Positions 1 to 9,502 of a DNA stretch of 64,000 bases are shown in pieces. Where the stretch lies: NCBI GenBank assembly GCA_019634625.1, contig JAHCBA010000011.1, forward strand, positions 116,084 to 180,083. The letters are read 5' to 3'. The notes beneath the pieces were generated by a model. That model did not search any database. It was given only the letters and a program-made list of their open reading frames with translations, and was not told the DNA's origin. The stretch is from Verrucomicrobiia bacterium (GTDB lineage Bacteria > Verrucomicrobiota > Verrucomicrobiia > Limisphaerales > CAIMTB01). Made by a program: the position numbers and the translations under genes. How positions within the stretch are numbered: position 1 is the first letter of the stretch; each line of letters starts with the position of its first letter.

Positions 1-1
1 C

Positions 2-1171
2 GACGACAAGGCCCGCCTGTACCAACTCATGGCCCGACCCGTCGCCGAGCGCGGCCGGGCCCCGGTCCGCATCGAAGTGGCGCCCGGCCGCCACTGGTGG
101 ATGGAGGTCGAGATCCAGGACGATCCGCGCGAACCCCGCCGCCGCATCTTCTTCTTCCACGACGTCACGGCTCTCTATGACCTGCGGCGCCAGCTCGACG
201 AGAAGGGCCGTTTCCATGATCTGGTCGGGCGGAGTGAACCCGCCCAGCAGGTGTTCCAACAGATCCGGCAGCTCGCCGCTGTGGACAGCACCGTTCTCAT
301 CGAGGGCGAAACCGGGACGGGCAAGGAGCTCGCCGCCCGCGCCATCCATCACCACAGCCCGCGTGCCCACCGGCCCTTTGTCGCGGTCAACCTCGCCGGC
401 CTGTCCAGTTCGCTCCTCAGCAGCCAGTTGTTTGGTCACAAACGCGGCGCCTTCACCGGTGCCGTCGCCGATCACCACGGCTATTTCGAAGCCGCTCACG
501 GCGGAACCCTCTTCCTGGACGAAATCGGCGACATGCCCGCCGAAGCGCAGACGGCCCTCCTGCGCGTCCTTCAGGAACGGGAAGTCGTCCGCCTCGGCGA
601 AACCCGGCCCCGCAAAGTCGATGTCCGCGTCCTCGCCGCCACCCAGCACGACCTCGCCCGGGCCGTCGAACAGGGCCGCTTCCGGTCCGATCTTCTCTAC
701 CGGGTCCGGGTCGGACGCATCGTGCTTCCACCCCTCCGCAACCGGCGCGAGGATATCCCTCTCCTGGTGACCCATTTTCTCGCCCAGTGCCGCGCCGCCA
801 CGGGCCGGCCCATCGACCACATCAGCCACGAGGCGATGACCATCCTTCTCGATCATTCCTGGCCCGGAAACGTGCGCGAACTCAAAGGCGCCATCGAATT
901 CGCCACCATCCGCTGCACCGGAGCGGTTCTCCAGGCCTCGGACCTGCCTCCGGAAATCCTCGATTCCCCGCCCCGCTTACCGCCCCATCCCGAGCGCTCT
1001 CCCGACCCGCGCCAACGTGTCCTCGATGCCCTCGAACGAGCCGGCGGCAATCGCACCGATGCCGCCCGCACCCTCGGCATCAGTCGCGCCACGCTCTACC
1101 GCCGCCTCACCCGACTCGGCATCCCGCACCGCGAGACCGACGCGGACACCCAGCCCAAGCCGGCGGAATAG
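2..1171 (+). CDS. Sigma-54-dependent transcriptional activator (5' end outside window)
   Basis: AAA+ activator of sigma-54 RNA polymerase with a C-terminal Fis-type DNA-binding domain. The frame is already open at base 2 and in-frame codons precede the first ATG (29), so the gene very probably begins upstream and this is its C-terminal 389 residues. Counting from that ATG, the end of a sensory (PAS-like) region runs to about residue 60, Walker A GETGTGKE is at 93-100, the sigma-54-contact loop GAFTGA at 139-144, Walker B GGTLFLDEIG near 158-167, and a helix-turn-helix (DAARTLGISRATLYRRL) ends the protein near 362. All core motifs are intact. The C-terminal tail has no receiver domain; one could lie upstream of the window. 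Targets are not visible. Confidence 0.93.
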   Translation, partial: DDKARLYQLMARPVAERGRAPVRIEVAPGRHWWMEVEIQDDPREPRRRIFFFHDVTALYDLRRQLDEKGRFHDLVGRSEPAQQVFQQIRQLAAVDSTVLIEGETGTGKELAARAIHHHSPRAHRPFVAVNLAGLSSSLLSSQLFGHKRGAFTGAVADHHGYFEAAHGGTLFLDEIGDMPAEAQTALLRVLQEREVVRLGETRPRKVDVRVLAATQHDLARAVEQGRFRSDLLYRVRVGRIVLPPLRNRREDIPLLVTHFLAQCRAATGRPIDHISHEAMTILLDHSWPGNVRELKGAIEFATIRCTGAVLQASDLPPEILDSPPRLPPHPERSPDPRQRVLDALERAGGNRTDAARTLGISRATLYRRLTRLGIPHRETDADTQPKPAE

Positions 1172-1528
1172 CACGTCCCCTGACCCCCACCGGCCCCTGG
1201 GTCACCCCGCGCCCAGCCCACCCCCCGGCAGACTCCCTGTCTCACCCGGAACGTCAGTGACACACCACACTGTCTCCTCCTGAGACGATTTCAGCCGGCT
1301 CTGTCACCCCGCGCCGACACTGCAATGCCCCGGCCGGCAGGCCCTTGACGCTTCTCGCTCCCCGCTCCCCTGGGTGTGGCACGGTTCAAGCAACCTCGCA
1401 GCCTGCCCCCCGATCCGTACCCCTGCCGCCATGAAGTCCACGACCTGCATTCCCATCGTCCCCTTCGTCATCGCTCTGGGCTCGCCGGGACGCACACCGT
1501 GACGGAACCGAATCGAGGACCTGATCTC
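1172..1528. other. Intergenic gap, nothing recognised
   Basis: There is no convincing gene here. A weak hairpin (GTCTC-CTCCT-GAGAC, about 1270-1284) followed by GATTT could end the upstream activator transcript, but the stem is only five pairs. Confidence 0.4.
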
Positions 1529-3244
1529 ATGAAAACGAATCCCACGTTCGCCACCTTCCTCCTTGTCGCCGCGACCACCATATCCAGTGAGGCCGCCCAT
1601 CGCCTCCTCCCGAACCCGGCCCAACCCGGAGCCGCGTTCGGCACCGCGGTCGCCCTGCGCAACGGACTCGCCGCCGTGGGCGCGCCAAGGGAACTCGATG
1701 CCTCCGGCACCCGGCAGGCCGGGGCCGTCTATGTCGCCACCGCCGACGGTTCCCTTGCCTGGCGTCTGACCCCCTCCGATGCCGCAGCCCGGTACCAGTT
1801 CGGTCGCGCCCTGGCCCTCGATGGAGACACCCTGGTCATCGGCGCCTGGTACGCCGCCTACGTGTTCCGGTACGATGCCGCCACCTCCCAGTGGTTCGAG
1901 GAGGCCCGGCTCGAACAGTCCTGCAGCCAGGGAAAGTTCGGCGCCTCGGTCGCCCTCAGCGGTGACCGCCTCCTCATCGGATCGCCCCATATCGGCTGCC
2001 TCGGAGGCTCCACCAAGGGCCACGTCTTCTTCTACCGCCACACCGGAGGCGGTGTCTGGCAGCTCGAACGTCGCTTCGGCGGCGACATCCCCGCCACCGG
2101 CGACTACTTCGGCTGGTCGGTTGCCCTCGAAGGGGATCTGGCCGTCGTCGGATCCCCCTACTCCGCGCGCGTCAACCTGTACCGCCACACCGGAACAGCC
2201 TGGGTGGAGGATGGCACCCTCCGCTACCCCTTCTCCCAGACGTCCTCGGGATTCGGCTGGGATGTCGCCCTCCGGGACGGACGCCTGCTCGTCGGTGCAC
2301 CCTCCGACAACACCCGCCAGTCCGGGGCGGGCGGCGCCTTTGTCTATCGCCGTGACGGCACCTCCTGGGTTTTTGAAGCGGGCCTGCTGCCACCCTCAAC
2401 AAGCCCTGCCCAGAAACTCACCGGCTCCTACTATGGCACCTCCGTCGCCCTCTCCGGAGATCTCCTCGCCATGGGAGGGCCCCAGGCCGACGCCACCCGG
2501 CAGCAGGACGGCGCGGTCGTCGTCTTCGGACGCCACAACGGTTCCTGGACGCTGATCACCACGCTGACCGCCGCCCCGCTGGCAGGCTCCTATGATGCCC
2601 TCGGAACGGCACTCGACCTCGACGGGCCCAGCCTCCTCGCGGGAGCACCCGGTCACGACGGAGCCGGACTCGACGTGGGCGCCGCATACCTCTTCCCCGT
2701 CGTCAACGAACCCCCGCCCCCGCCGCCGCCCCCACCCCCGCCCAACGATCCCCCGAAGGCCTCGTTTACCGTGGTCACCGACGGACTCACCGCCCACTTC
2801 GATGCCAGCGCCTCCTACGATCCCGACGGCATTATCGCGGATTACTCATGGACCTTCGGCGACAAGACCGGTGGCAAGGGCGTCCTCATCTCCCACACCT
2901 ACGCCGTCCCTGATCTCTACACTGTTTATCTCCGCGTCACCGACAACGGTGGAAAGGTTCATACCGTCTCCGCCCTGGTCCCCATCAGCGACGGCTCCGG
3001 CATCGTCCTGACGGCCCACGGCACCAAGTTCCAGGGCGGACTTCAGCGGGCGCACCTGGCATGGTCCAACGCGGCGTCCGCCCATGTGGAAGTCTTCCGG
3101 GACGGTCTCCGCATCGCCACCGTCCCCAATAACGGCAAGTACACCGACCCCATCGACCGCCGCGGGCGGGGCACCTACATCTACCGTGTCTGCGAGCCGG
3201 GCGCCCAGGCGTGCTCCAACCCAGCCACCGTGGTCTTCGACTAG
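1529..3244 (+). CDS. Secreted FG-GAP-like beta-propeller protein with PKD domain
   Basis: Exported protein of 571 residues, no enzyme signature. The start ATG at 1529 was chosen because it gives an immediate signal peptide (MKTNPTFATFLLVAATTISSEA); the frame is open further upstream but that part is Pro/Arg-rich shadow. Residues about 30-390 hold repeated blocks of the type FG.SVALSGDRLLIGSP / GWDVALRDGRLLVGAP, typical of FG-GAP/integrin-alpha-like propellers. A run of eleven prolines (about residues 395-407) links this to a PKD domain (DASASYDPDGIIADYSWTFGD) and a C-terminal fibronectin-III-like segment ending in Asp. Likely an extracellular adhesion or carbohydrate-contact protein. The role is inferred from domains only. 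Confidence 0.85.
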   Translation: MKTNPTFATFLLVAATTISSEAAHRLLPNPAQPGAAFGTAVALRNGLAAVGAPRELDASGTRQAGAVYVATADGSLAWRLTPSDAAARYQFGRALALDGDTLVIGAWYAAYVFRYDAATSQWFEEARLEQSCSQGKFGASVALSGDRLLIGSPHIGCLGGSTKGHVFFYRHTGGGVWQLERRFGGDIPATGDYFGWSVALEGDLAVVGSPYSARVNLYRHTGTAWVEDGTLRYPFSQTSSGFGWDVALRDGRLLVGAPSDNTRQSGAGGAFVYRRDGTSWVFEAGLLPPSTSPAQKLTGSYYGTSVALSGDLLAMGGPQADATRQQDGAVVVFGRHNGSWTLITTLTAAPLAGSYDALGTALDLDGPSLLAGAPGHDGAGLDVGAAYLFPVVNEPPPPPPPPPPPNDPPKASFTVVTDGLTAHFDASASYDPDGIIADYSWTFGDKTGGKGVLISHTYAVPDLYTVYLRVTDNGGKVHTVSALVPISDGSGIVLTAHGTKFQGGLQRAHLAWSNAASAHVEVFRDGLRIATVPNNGKYTDPIDRRGRGTYIYRVCEPGAQACSNPATVVFD

Positions 3245-3503
3245 CCGGATCCGCCGGCGCGGTTGATCGCTGTCGTGGTGGGGCACGATGGGTGACGGCG
3301 TCCGTCTCCCGAGCCCTGTCCTTCCACCCGCTGCGGTTTGCCCGTGGGCACCCGGGCACCCGGGAACTCGGGCGCCCGGGGGATTGGGAAAGAGCCCGGG
3401 ACGGATCCAACATCCGGCCCGGCCCGGACTTGAGCCGTTCCGTCCGGCCCGGGTACGCTTGCCCCGGCCCCGAACACGCTCCGTCACGATCGAAATCAAC
3501 CTC

Positions 3504-4523
3504 ATGAAATCCACGCCTCTTCCGATCCCCTCCACCCGGTCCGTCCTGGTCGCCGCCCTGCTGGCGGCCACGTCATGGACGGCGGCCGCGGCCGATGCCT
3601 ACCTGGGCCGCTGGGCCCTGACGATTCCCGGCGGTGGCGCCGGGTGGCTGGAAGTCCGCCGCGACGCCGGCGGATGGTACGACGGCTCGATCCTCTGGGG
3701 CGGCGGCAGCGTCGTCCCCGTCTCGAGCGTCTTCTTCGAGGACGGCAACCTCCACGTCACCCGCACCCGCGATGTCCGTCGGCGCAACGCGGACAACCAG
3801 GTGGTGCGGACCCAGCAGTTCACCGAACTGCTTTCCGGCCAGGTGTACGGCGACAGCATCGAGTTCATCCGGATCAATCCGCGCGAAAACGGGCAGGGCA
3901 TGGAACGGTCCGAGTTCTCCGGACGCCGCATCCCGCCCCTGCCGCCGCGTCCCGACCTCTCGGCGGTCCGCTTCGGAGAACCCATCGCGCTGCTCAACGG
4001 CCGGGATCTGACCGGTTGGCGCCTGATCGAAACCCGCGCCGCCAACGGCTGGAGCGTCGAGAACGGCGTCCTGATCAACCGGCCCGACAAGTCCACCGGC
4101 CGCAACTACGGCAATCTCCGGACCGACCGGGAGTTCGAGGATTTCAACCTGACCCTGGAAGCCAAGGTCCCCGAGCGCGGCAACAGCGGGATCTACCTGC
4201 GCGGCATCTACGAGGTGCAGGTGGCGGACTCCTATGGTCGTCCGGCGGATTCCCATGGCATGGGGGGCGTTTACAGCCGGATCACCCCCACCACCAACGC
4301 CAGCAAGCCCCCCGGGGAATGGCAGACCTTCGACATCACGCTCGTCGATCGCCATGTCACCGTGATCCTCAATGGCGTGAAGATCATCGACAATCAGCCG
4401 CTGCTCGGCTGCACCGGCGGGGCCCTCTGGTCGGATGAATCCCGGCCCGGCCCGATCTACCTCCAGGGCGACCACGAGGCGGTGGACTACCGCAACATGG
4501 TCCTCCGCCCGGTGCTGAAGTGA
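3504..4523 (+). CDS. Exported DUF1080 (3-keto-disaccharide hydrolase-like) protein
   Basis: Protein of 339 residues with a signal peptide (MKSTPLPIPSTRSVLVAALLAATSWTAAAA in two blocks, cleavage near residue 30). Residues about 30-145 form a small beta-rich N-terminal domain (YLGRWALTIPGG...). From about residue 155 the DUF1080 fold follows, with hallmark phrases LLNGRDLTGW, NGVLINRP, EFEDFNLTLEAKVPERGNSGIYLRG, GEWQTFDITLVD, VTVILNGVKIID and GPIYLQGDH. The family is a concanavalin-like jelly roll; some members hydrolyse 3-keto-glycosides, and the clade is heavily expanded in Verrucomicrobiota and Planctomycetota. The ATG at 3504 is preferred over an upstream in-frame ATG because it starts the signal peptide. 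Substrate is unknown. Confidence 0.88.
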   Translation: MKSTPLPIPSTRSVLVAALLAATSWTAAAADAYLGRWALTIPGGGAGWLEVRRDAGGWYDGSILWGGGSVVPVSSVFFEDGNLHVTRTRDVRRRNADNQVVRTQQFTELLSGQVYGDSIEFIRINPRENGQGMERSEFSGRRIPPLPPRPDLSAVRFGEPIALLNGRDLTGWRLIETRAANGWSVENGVLINRPDKSTGRNYGNLRTDREFEDFNLTLEAKVPERGNSGIYLRGIYEVQVADSYGRPADSHGMGGVYSRITPTTNASKPPGEWQTFDITLVDRHVTVILNGVKIIDNQPLLGCTGGALWSDESRPGPIYLQGDHEAVDYRNMVLRPVLK

Positions 4524-4541
4524 TGGATTCCGAAATGGCTG

Positions 4542-4569
4542 TTGACGACCGGAGCCTCATTGGTAGGCT
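4542..4569 (+). promoter_or_regulatory. Candidate promoter for rplM-rpsI
   Basis: TTGACG (4542-4547) and TAGGCT (4564-4569) lie 16 bases apart in the short gap before rplM. The -35 match is good and the -10 is poor, so this is only a candidate. Confidence 0.3.
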
Positions 4570-4595
4570 CCGCGTCCCTTTTCTTCGGGGATGAC

Positions 4596-5030
4596 ATGAA
4601 GACTTTTTTGCCCAAGCAAGCCACGGTGGAGCGGCGGTGGCACGTGATCGACGCGGACGGCGCGGTTCTCGGACGGCTGGCCGTTCAGGTCGCGGATGCC
4701 CTCCGCGGCAAGGACAAGCCCATCTACACGCCTCACCTGGATGCCGGCGACTTCGTGGTCGTCATCAACGCCGAGAAGGTCCGCCTGACCGGCAACAAGG
4801 AGACCGCCAAGCTCTACATGAGCTATTCCGGCTGGAAGGGCGGCGAGAAGTACCGCTCGGTCGCCCAGGTGCGCGCCAAGGCCCCGAATGAACTCATCCA
4901 CCGGGCCGTGAAGGGCATGGTTCCCAAGAACCGCCTCGGCCGCCGCCTCCTCACCAAGCTCAAGGTCTATCGCGGCCCCAAGCATCCCCACGCCGCCCAG
5001 AAGCCCGCGCCCCTGGCCCCGGCTTCCTGA
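4596..5030 (+). CDS. rplM: 50S ribosomal protein L13
   Basis: Assembly protein of the large ribosomal subunit, 144 residues, the normal length for the family. Recognisable stretches are WHVIDADGAVLGRLA, LRGKDKPIYTPHLDAGDFVVVINAEKV, TGNKETAKLYMSYSGWKGG, and the signature AVKGMVPKNRLGRRLLTKLKVYRGPKHPH. The ATG at 4596 (MKTFLPKQATVERRW) matches the usual N-terminus; an upstream in-frame ATG (4542) would add unrelated residues. It is followed 44 bases later by rpsI, the classical L13-S9 pair, and both probably share one transcript ended by the hairpin after rpsI. Confidence 0.98.
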   Translation: MKTFLPKQATVERRWHVIDADGAVLGRLAVQVADALRGKDKPIYTPHLDAGDFVVVINAEKVRLTGNKETAKLYMSYSGWKGGEKYRSVAQVRAKAPNELIHRAVKGMVPKNRLGRRLLTKLKVYRGPKHPHAAQKPAPLAPAS

Positions 5031-5074
5031 TCACTCCCCCCTTTCACTCCCCAAGCGATCCCCGATCCATCCCC

Positions 5075-5476
5075 ATGATCGATCCGAAGACCCAAGAGTA
5101 CGTCGCCACTGGTCGCCGCAAGACCGCCACCGCCCGCGTCCGGTTGATCTCCGGAACGGGCAAGGTCATGGTCAACGGCCGCCCCTTCGAGACCTACTTC
5201 CCCACCGACTCGCTCCGCACCCTCGCGATGCGACCCCTCACCGCCACCCAGGCGGTCGGCAAGTACGACATCCGGGTCAATATCAACGGCGGCGGGCCTG
5301 TCGGGCAGGCGGGAGCCGTGAGCCTCGGCGTGGCCCGGGCGCTCCTCGAATCCGATGTCAACGTCAAGACGGCCCTCCGCGCCGAGGGGCTCCTGACCCG
5401 CGACCCGCGTATGCGTGAACGCAAAAAGTACGGTCAGCCCGGCGCGCGCAAACGGTTCCAGTTCTCCAAGCGGTAG
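5075..5476 (+). CDS. rpsI: 30S ribosomal protein S9
   Basis: Small-subunit protein of 133 residues. It contains the family landmarks YVATGRRKTATARVRL, a central FPTDSLRTLAMRPL segment, and the conserved C-terminus LTRDPRMRERKKYGQPGARKRFQFSKR whose final Lys-Arg reaches the P-site tRNA. It lies immediately downstream of rplM in the standard order, and a rho-independent terminator follows within 20 bases of the stop. Confidence 0.98.
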   Translation: MIDPKTQEYVATGRRKTATARVRLISGTGKVMVNGRPFETYFPTDSLRTLAMRPLTATQAVGKYDIRVNINGGGPVGQAGAVSLGVARALLESDVNVKTALRAEGLLTRDPRMRERKKYGQPGARKRFQFSKR

Positions 5477-5495
5477 TCCTCTTCAACCCCTTTGC

Positions 5496-5527
5496 GCCCC
5501 GCCGGCCAACCCGCCGGCGGGGCTTTT
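5496..5527 (+). terminator. Rho-independent terminator after rpsI
   Basis: GCCCCGCCGG pairs with CCGGCGGGGC across a short loop and is followed directly by TTTTT. It sits 20 bases after the rpsI stop and separates the ribosomal pair from argC. Confidence 0.88.
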
Positions 5528-5554
5528 TGCTGTCACCCCCTCCCCTCACCTCCC

Positions 5555-6655
5555 ATGCCTGCCATCCCCAGCCCTTTGGCCCCCGTCCCCACGCCCGGCC
5601 CCGTGCGCGTCGCCATCGTCGGCGCCTCCGGCTATTCCGGCGAGGAACTGGTCCGGCTCCTCCTCGGTCATCCGCATGCCGAACTGACGGCCGTCACCTC
5701 GCGCCAGAACGTCGGCCGGACGGTCGCCGAGGTGTACCCCCGCTTCGCCAGCCATCCCCGGGCATCGAGCCTCACCTTCACCGATCCCGATCCCGCCGGC
5801 CTCGCCGGGGCCGCCGACGTGATCTTCCTCGCCCTGCCCCATGGCGTCGCCGCGACCTACGCCGTGCCGCTGGTCGAGGCGGGACGGCGGGTCATCGATC
5901 TGAGCGCCGACTTCCGCCTGCGCGACGCAGCCACCTACCAGGCGTTCTACGGTCATCCCCATCCCGCCCCTGCGCTGCTCCCCCAGGCCGTGTACGGCCT
6001 GCCGGAAGTCCATCGCGAGGCGATCCGCCAGGCCAGCCTCGTGGCGTCCCCGGGCTGTTATCCCACCAGCATCCTGCTCCCGGTCCTGCCGCTGCTTCGC
6101 CAGGGCATCATCCAGTCCACCGGCATCATCGCGGATTCGCTCAGCGGCGTGAGCGGGGCCGGACGCAAGGCCGAGATCGACTACCTGTTCTGCGAGTGCA
6201 ACGAAAGCGTCCGCCCCTACGGCGTGCCGCGGCACCGTCACCTGTCCGAGATCGAGGAACAGCTCGCGCTCGCCGCCGGTCAACCCGTGGTGGTCCAGTT
6301 CACCCCCCACCTCATCCCGGTCAACCGCGGGATCCTGACCACGCTCTATCTCGCCCCGGTCGCCCGGTTCCACGATGCCGGCCGTGCCCAGGCCCTGGCC
6401 GACGCGATCGCCGCCTGCTACCGCGAGGCCTATGCCCGCGAACCGTTCGTCCGCCTCCTCACCGGCAACGCCCTGCCCGATACCAAGAACGTCGTCGGCA
6501 CCAATGTCCTCGAACTCGCCTGGCGCCTCGATCCCCGCACCGGCCGGCTCATCGTCATGAGCGCCGAAGACAACGTCATCAAGGGCGCCTCAGGCCAGGC
6601 CGTCCAGAGCTTCAACATCCTCAGCGGCTTTCCCGAAACCACCGGCCTGTTCTAA
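5555..6655 (+). CDS. argC: N-acetyl-gamma-glutamyl-phosphate reductase
   Basis: NADPH-dependent reduction of N-acetylglutamyl phosphate to the semialdehyde, third step of arginine synthesis. It has 366 residues from the ATG at 5555. The nucleotide-binding glycine motif is VAIVGASGYSGEELVRLL near residues 16-33, and the catalytic cysteine lies in SPGCYPTS. Further landmarks are SGVSGAGRKAEIDYLFCE, YGVPRHRHLSEIEEQL and FTPHLIPVNRGILTT. An in-frame ATG at 5492 lies inside the rpsI terminator and is unlikely. argJ follows 67 bases downstream, so the two probably form an arginine operon. Confidence 0.97.
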   Translation: MPAIPSPLAPVPTPGPVRVAIVGASGYSGEELVRLLLGHPHAELTAVTSRQNVGRTVAEVYPRFASHPRASSLTFTDPDPAGLAGAADVIFLALPHGVAATYAVPLVEAGRRVIDLSADFRLRDAATYQAFYGHPHPAPALLPQAVYGLPEVHREAIRQASLVASPGCYPTSILLPVLPLLRQGIIQSTGIIADSLSGVSGAGRKAEIDYLFCECNESVRPYGVPRHRHLSEIEEQLALAAGQPVVVQFTPHLIPVNRGILTTLYLAPVARFHDAGRAQALADAIAACYREAYAREPFVRLLTGNALPDTKNVVGTNVLELAWRLDPRTGRLIVMSAEDNVIKGASGQAVQSFNILSGFPETTGLF

Positions 6656-6722
6656 AGCCGGCCCCGCCCGCCCTCCACTCCTTCACCCGATCCAACCCCT
6701 CCTGATCCCCCTTTCTGTTCCC

Positions 6723-8063
6723 ATGAAGACTCCGCTCCGCCCCTTGGAAGGTTCCATCCTCGCCCCCCGCGGCTTTCGCGCGTCCGGCGTGTTCTGCGAC
6801 ATCAAACGCCTCGGAACCGGCAAGGGCTCCCAGAAGGGCGCCAAGCGGGACCTCGCCCTCATCGTCTCGGACGTCCCCTGCTCCGTGGCCGGCCTGTTCA
6901 CGACCAACCAGGTCTGCGCCGCCCCCGTGAAGGTCTGCCTCGAACGGGTCCCTTCCGGTCGCGCCCAGGCGATCGTGGTCAATTCCGGCAACGCCAATGC
7001 CTGCACCGGACGCCAGGGACTCCGCGACGCCCGGGCCATGACCGACTGCGCCGGACGCCTGCTCGGCCTTCCCCCGGAACAGGTCCTGGTCGGGTCCACC
7101 GGCCGCATCGGGGTCGCCCTCCCCATGGATCGCGTCGAGTCCGGCATTGCCGCGGCGGTCGGGGCCCTCGGCGACACCCCGGCCCATGCCGACCAGGCGG
7201 CCGAGGCCATCCTCACCAGCGACACCCGACCCAAGGCCGTTGCCGTCGAGTTCCGACTCGCCGGCAAAACCGTCCGCCTCGGCGGCATCGCCAAGGGCGC
7301 GGGCATGATCCAGCCCGGCATGTCCGCCGATGGCCAGCGTCCCGCCGCCGTCCCGCGGGGTCTGCACGCGACCATGCTCGCCTTTCTCACCACCGACGCC
7401 GCCATCGACGCCCGCACCCTGCGGCCCATGCTCGAGGAAGCCGTGGCGCTGAGTTTCAACCGCATCACCGTGGACGGCGACATGAGCACCAACGACACCG
7501 TGCTGCTCCTGGCCAATGGTCTCTCCGGCACACCCCGATCCGCCGTGCGCGGCAGGACGTCCGCCGGTGCCCGCATCTTTCAGGCCGCCCTCAACCAGGT
7601 CTGCCTCGAACTCGCCCGGGCCATCGTCCGCGACGGCGAAGGCGTCCATCGCGTGGTCACCGTCCGCGTCGAAGGCGCCCGCTCGAACGCCGAAGCCGAC
7701 GCCGCGGCCCGGGCGGTCGCCAACAGCGCCCTCGTGAAAACCAGCTGGCACGGCGGCGATCCGAACTGGGGCCGCATCATCGATGCCCTCGGTTACAGCC
7801 CGGCCCGCGTCGAGGAGGAGCGGGTGGACATCGGCTACCGCACGCCCGGCGCCCGAACCATCGTCTGGAGCCTGCGCCGCGGCCAGCCGACCCGGACCGC
7901 CTTCGAGACTCTCTGCGCCGTGGTGGCACCGGCCGAATTCGAACTCCACATCCGGCTGGGACTCGGCAGGGGCGCCGCCACCCTCTACGCTGCGGATCTC
8001 ACCGAGGCCTACGTCGATTTCAACAAGGGCGCCCTCGGCGACCCGTCCGCCATGGGAGGCTGA
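6723..8063 (+). CDS. argJ: Bifunctional glutamate N-acetyltransferase/amino-acid acetyltransferase
   Basis: Transfers acetyl from N-acetylornithine to glutamate (recycling) and, in bifunctional members, also from acetyl-CoA. It is 446 residues long; the proenzyme cleaves itself before the nucleophilic threonine of the A-T-M-L motif, seen here in HATMLAFLTTDA. Other landmarks are KRDLALIVSD, VNSGNANACTG, GSTGRIGVALPMDRV, KGAGMIQPGM, SFNRITVDGDMSTNDTV and the C-terminal KTSWHGGDPNWGRI. Whether this copy uses acetyl-CoA cannot be told from sequence. It sits between argC and rtcB, with only six bases between its stop and the next start. Confidence 0.97.
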   Translation: MKTPLRPLEGSILAPRGFRASGVFCDIKRLGTGKGSQKGAKRDLALIVSDVPCSVAGLFTTNQVCAAPVKVCLERVPSGRAQAIVVNSGNANACTGRQGLRDARAMTDCAGRLLGLPPEQVLVGSTGRIGVALPMDRVESGIAAAVGALGDTPAHADQAAEAILTSDTRPKAVAVEFRLAGKTVRLGGIAKGAGMIQPGMSADGQRPAAVPRGLHATMLAFLTTDAAIDARTLRPMLEEAVALSFNRITVDGDMSTNDTVLLLANGLSGTPRSAVRGRTSAGARIFQAALNQVCLELARAIVRDGEGVHRVVTVRVEGARSNAEADAAARAVANSALVKTSWHGGDPNWGRIIDALGYSPARVEEERVDIGYRTPGARTIVWSLRRGQPTRTAFETLCAVVAPAEFELHIRLGLGRGAATLYAADLTEAYVDFNKGALGDPSAMGG

Positions 8064-8069
8064 CCCGTC

Positions 8070-9464
8070 ATGAACACGAAGGATCTCATCCGTCTCGGCG
8101 TCCCCGCCGGGGAAGCCATGCGGCGCGGCATCGACTTCATCAGCCGCTACATCCTCAAGGGCCTCGATCCCGCCGGCCTTCGCGCCGACGTCGAGGCGGT
8201 GGTGCAGCGTCCCGCCGAGTTCCTGGACGACCCGCTCCGTGGCGAGTTTGCCCGCGCCATGATTCGCGCCCCCGCCCCCATGCGGTCGGACAGCGCACCC
8301 TGGCGCCAGTGGGGCACCGACCTCGAACCCGAAGCCGTCAATCAACTCGCCCGCGCCTGCCGCCTGCCGATCTCGGTGGCCGGCGCCCTCATGCCCGACG
8401 CCCATGTCGGCTACGGCCTGCCCATCGGCGGCGTTCTCGCCACCGAGAACGCCGTGATCCCCTACGCGGTGGGCGTGGACATCGCCTGCCGCATGAAGCT
8501 CTCCGTCCTCGACTGGCCCCTGCGGGATCTCGACCGCCGGCGCGACCGGCTGATCGACGCCATCGAACGCGAGACCCGCTTCGGCGTCGGGGCCTCCTTC
8601 GCCGAACGCCGCACCCACGACGTGCTCGATGCCGACTGGGGGGTCAGCCCCGTGACGAAGCAGAACAAGGACCGCGCCTGGGCCCAGCTCGGGACCAGCG
8701 GCAGCGGCAATCACTTCGTCGAGTTCGGCCGGTTCACCAGCCACGAACCGATTCAAGGCCTGCCTCCCGGCGAGTACGTCGCCCTGCTCAGCCACAGCGG
8801 CAGCCGGGGCACCGGCGCGGCCGTCTGCGATCGGTACAGCAAACTGGCCATGCAGAACCTGCCGGACCTGCCGAAGGAAGTCCGCCACCTCGCCTGGCTG
8901 TCGCTCGATTCCGCCGAAGGGCAGGAGTACTGGGCCGCCATGGAACTCATGGGTCGCTACGCCGCCGCCAACCACGCCCTGATTCATCGCCACATCGCCG
9001 GGCGCCTCGGCACCGGCGTCCTCCTCGATCTCGAGAACCACCACAACTTCGCCTGGCGCGAACGCCACATCATCGAAGGCACCCCGCGCGACGTCGTGGT
9101 CCATCGCAAGGGCGCCACCCCGGCCGGCGCCGGCGTCCTCGGCATCATCCCCGGTTCCATGGCCAGCCCCGGCTTCGTCGTCCGCGGCAGGGGCCATCCC
9201 GAGTCGCTCGAATCCGCCGCCCACGGTGCCGGACGCGTCATGAGCCGGACCCGCGCCCTCGAGACCTTCGAATGGTCCAAGGTCCAGCGCCTCCTCCGCG
9301 AACGCGATGTCCACCTCATCTCCGCCGGTCTCGACGAGGTCCCCGGTGTGTACAAGAACATCGAGAACGTCATGGCCGCCCAGGCCGACCTCGTCGAGGT
9401 GCTGGCCCGATTTGATCCCAAACTCGTCAAGATGGCCCCCAGCGGCGAACGCCCCGAAGACTGA
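8070..9464 (+). CDS. rtcB: RtcB family RNA-splicing ligase
   Basis: GTP- and metal-dependent ligase that joins 2',3'-cyclic-phosphate and 5'-OH RNA ends; 464 residues. The family motifs appear in order: PDAHVGYGLPIGGVLAT, the metal-binding Asp and Cys in GVDIACRM, GTSGSGNHFVEFG with a metal His, LLSHSGSRGTG, ENHHNFAWRE, VVHRKGATPA, and ESAAHGAGRVMSRT, which carries the histidine guanylylated in characterised RtcB enzymes. No archease gene is beside it. The very short gap to argJ suggests co-transcription with arginine genes, though a functional link is not evident. Biological targets (tRNA or stress-damaged RNA) are unknown. Confidence 0.93.
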   Translation: MNTKDLIRLGVPAGEAMRRGIDFISRYILKGLDPAGLRADVEAVVQRPAEFLDDPLRGEFARAMIRAPAPMRSDSAPWRQWGTDLEPEAVNQLARACRLPISVAGALMPDAHVGYGLPIGGVLATENAVIPYAVGVDIACRMKLSVLDWPLRDLDRRRDRLIDAIERETRFGVGASFAERRTHDVLDADWGVSPVTKQNKDRAWAQLGTSGSGNHFVEFGRFTSHEPIQGLPPGEYVALLSHSGSRGTGAAVCDRYSKLAMQNLPDLPKEVRHLAWLSLDSAEGQEYWAAMELMGRYAAANHALIHRHIAGRLGTGVLLDLENHHNFAWRERHIIEGTPRDVVVHRKGATPAGAGVLGIIPGSMASPGFVVRGRGHPESLESAAHGAGRVMSRTRALETFEWSKVQRLLRERDVHLISAGLDEVPGVYKNIENVMAAQADLVEVLARFDPKLVKMAPSGERPED

Positions 9465-9502
9465 CCCGTCCGCGATTTGCCCCGAATCGCGGAGCGGGAG
9501 CA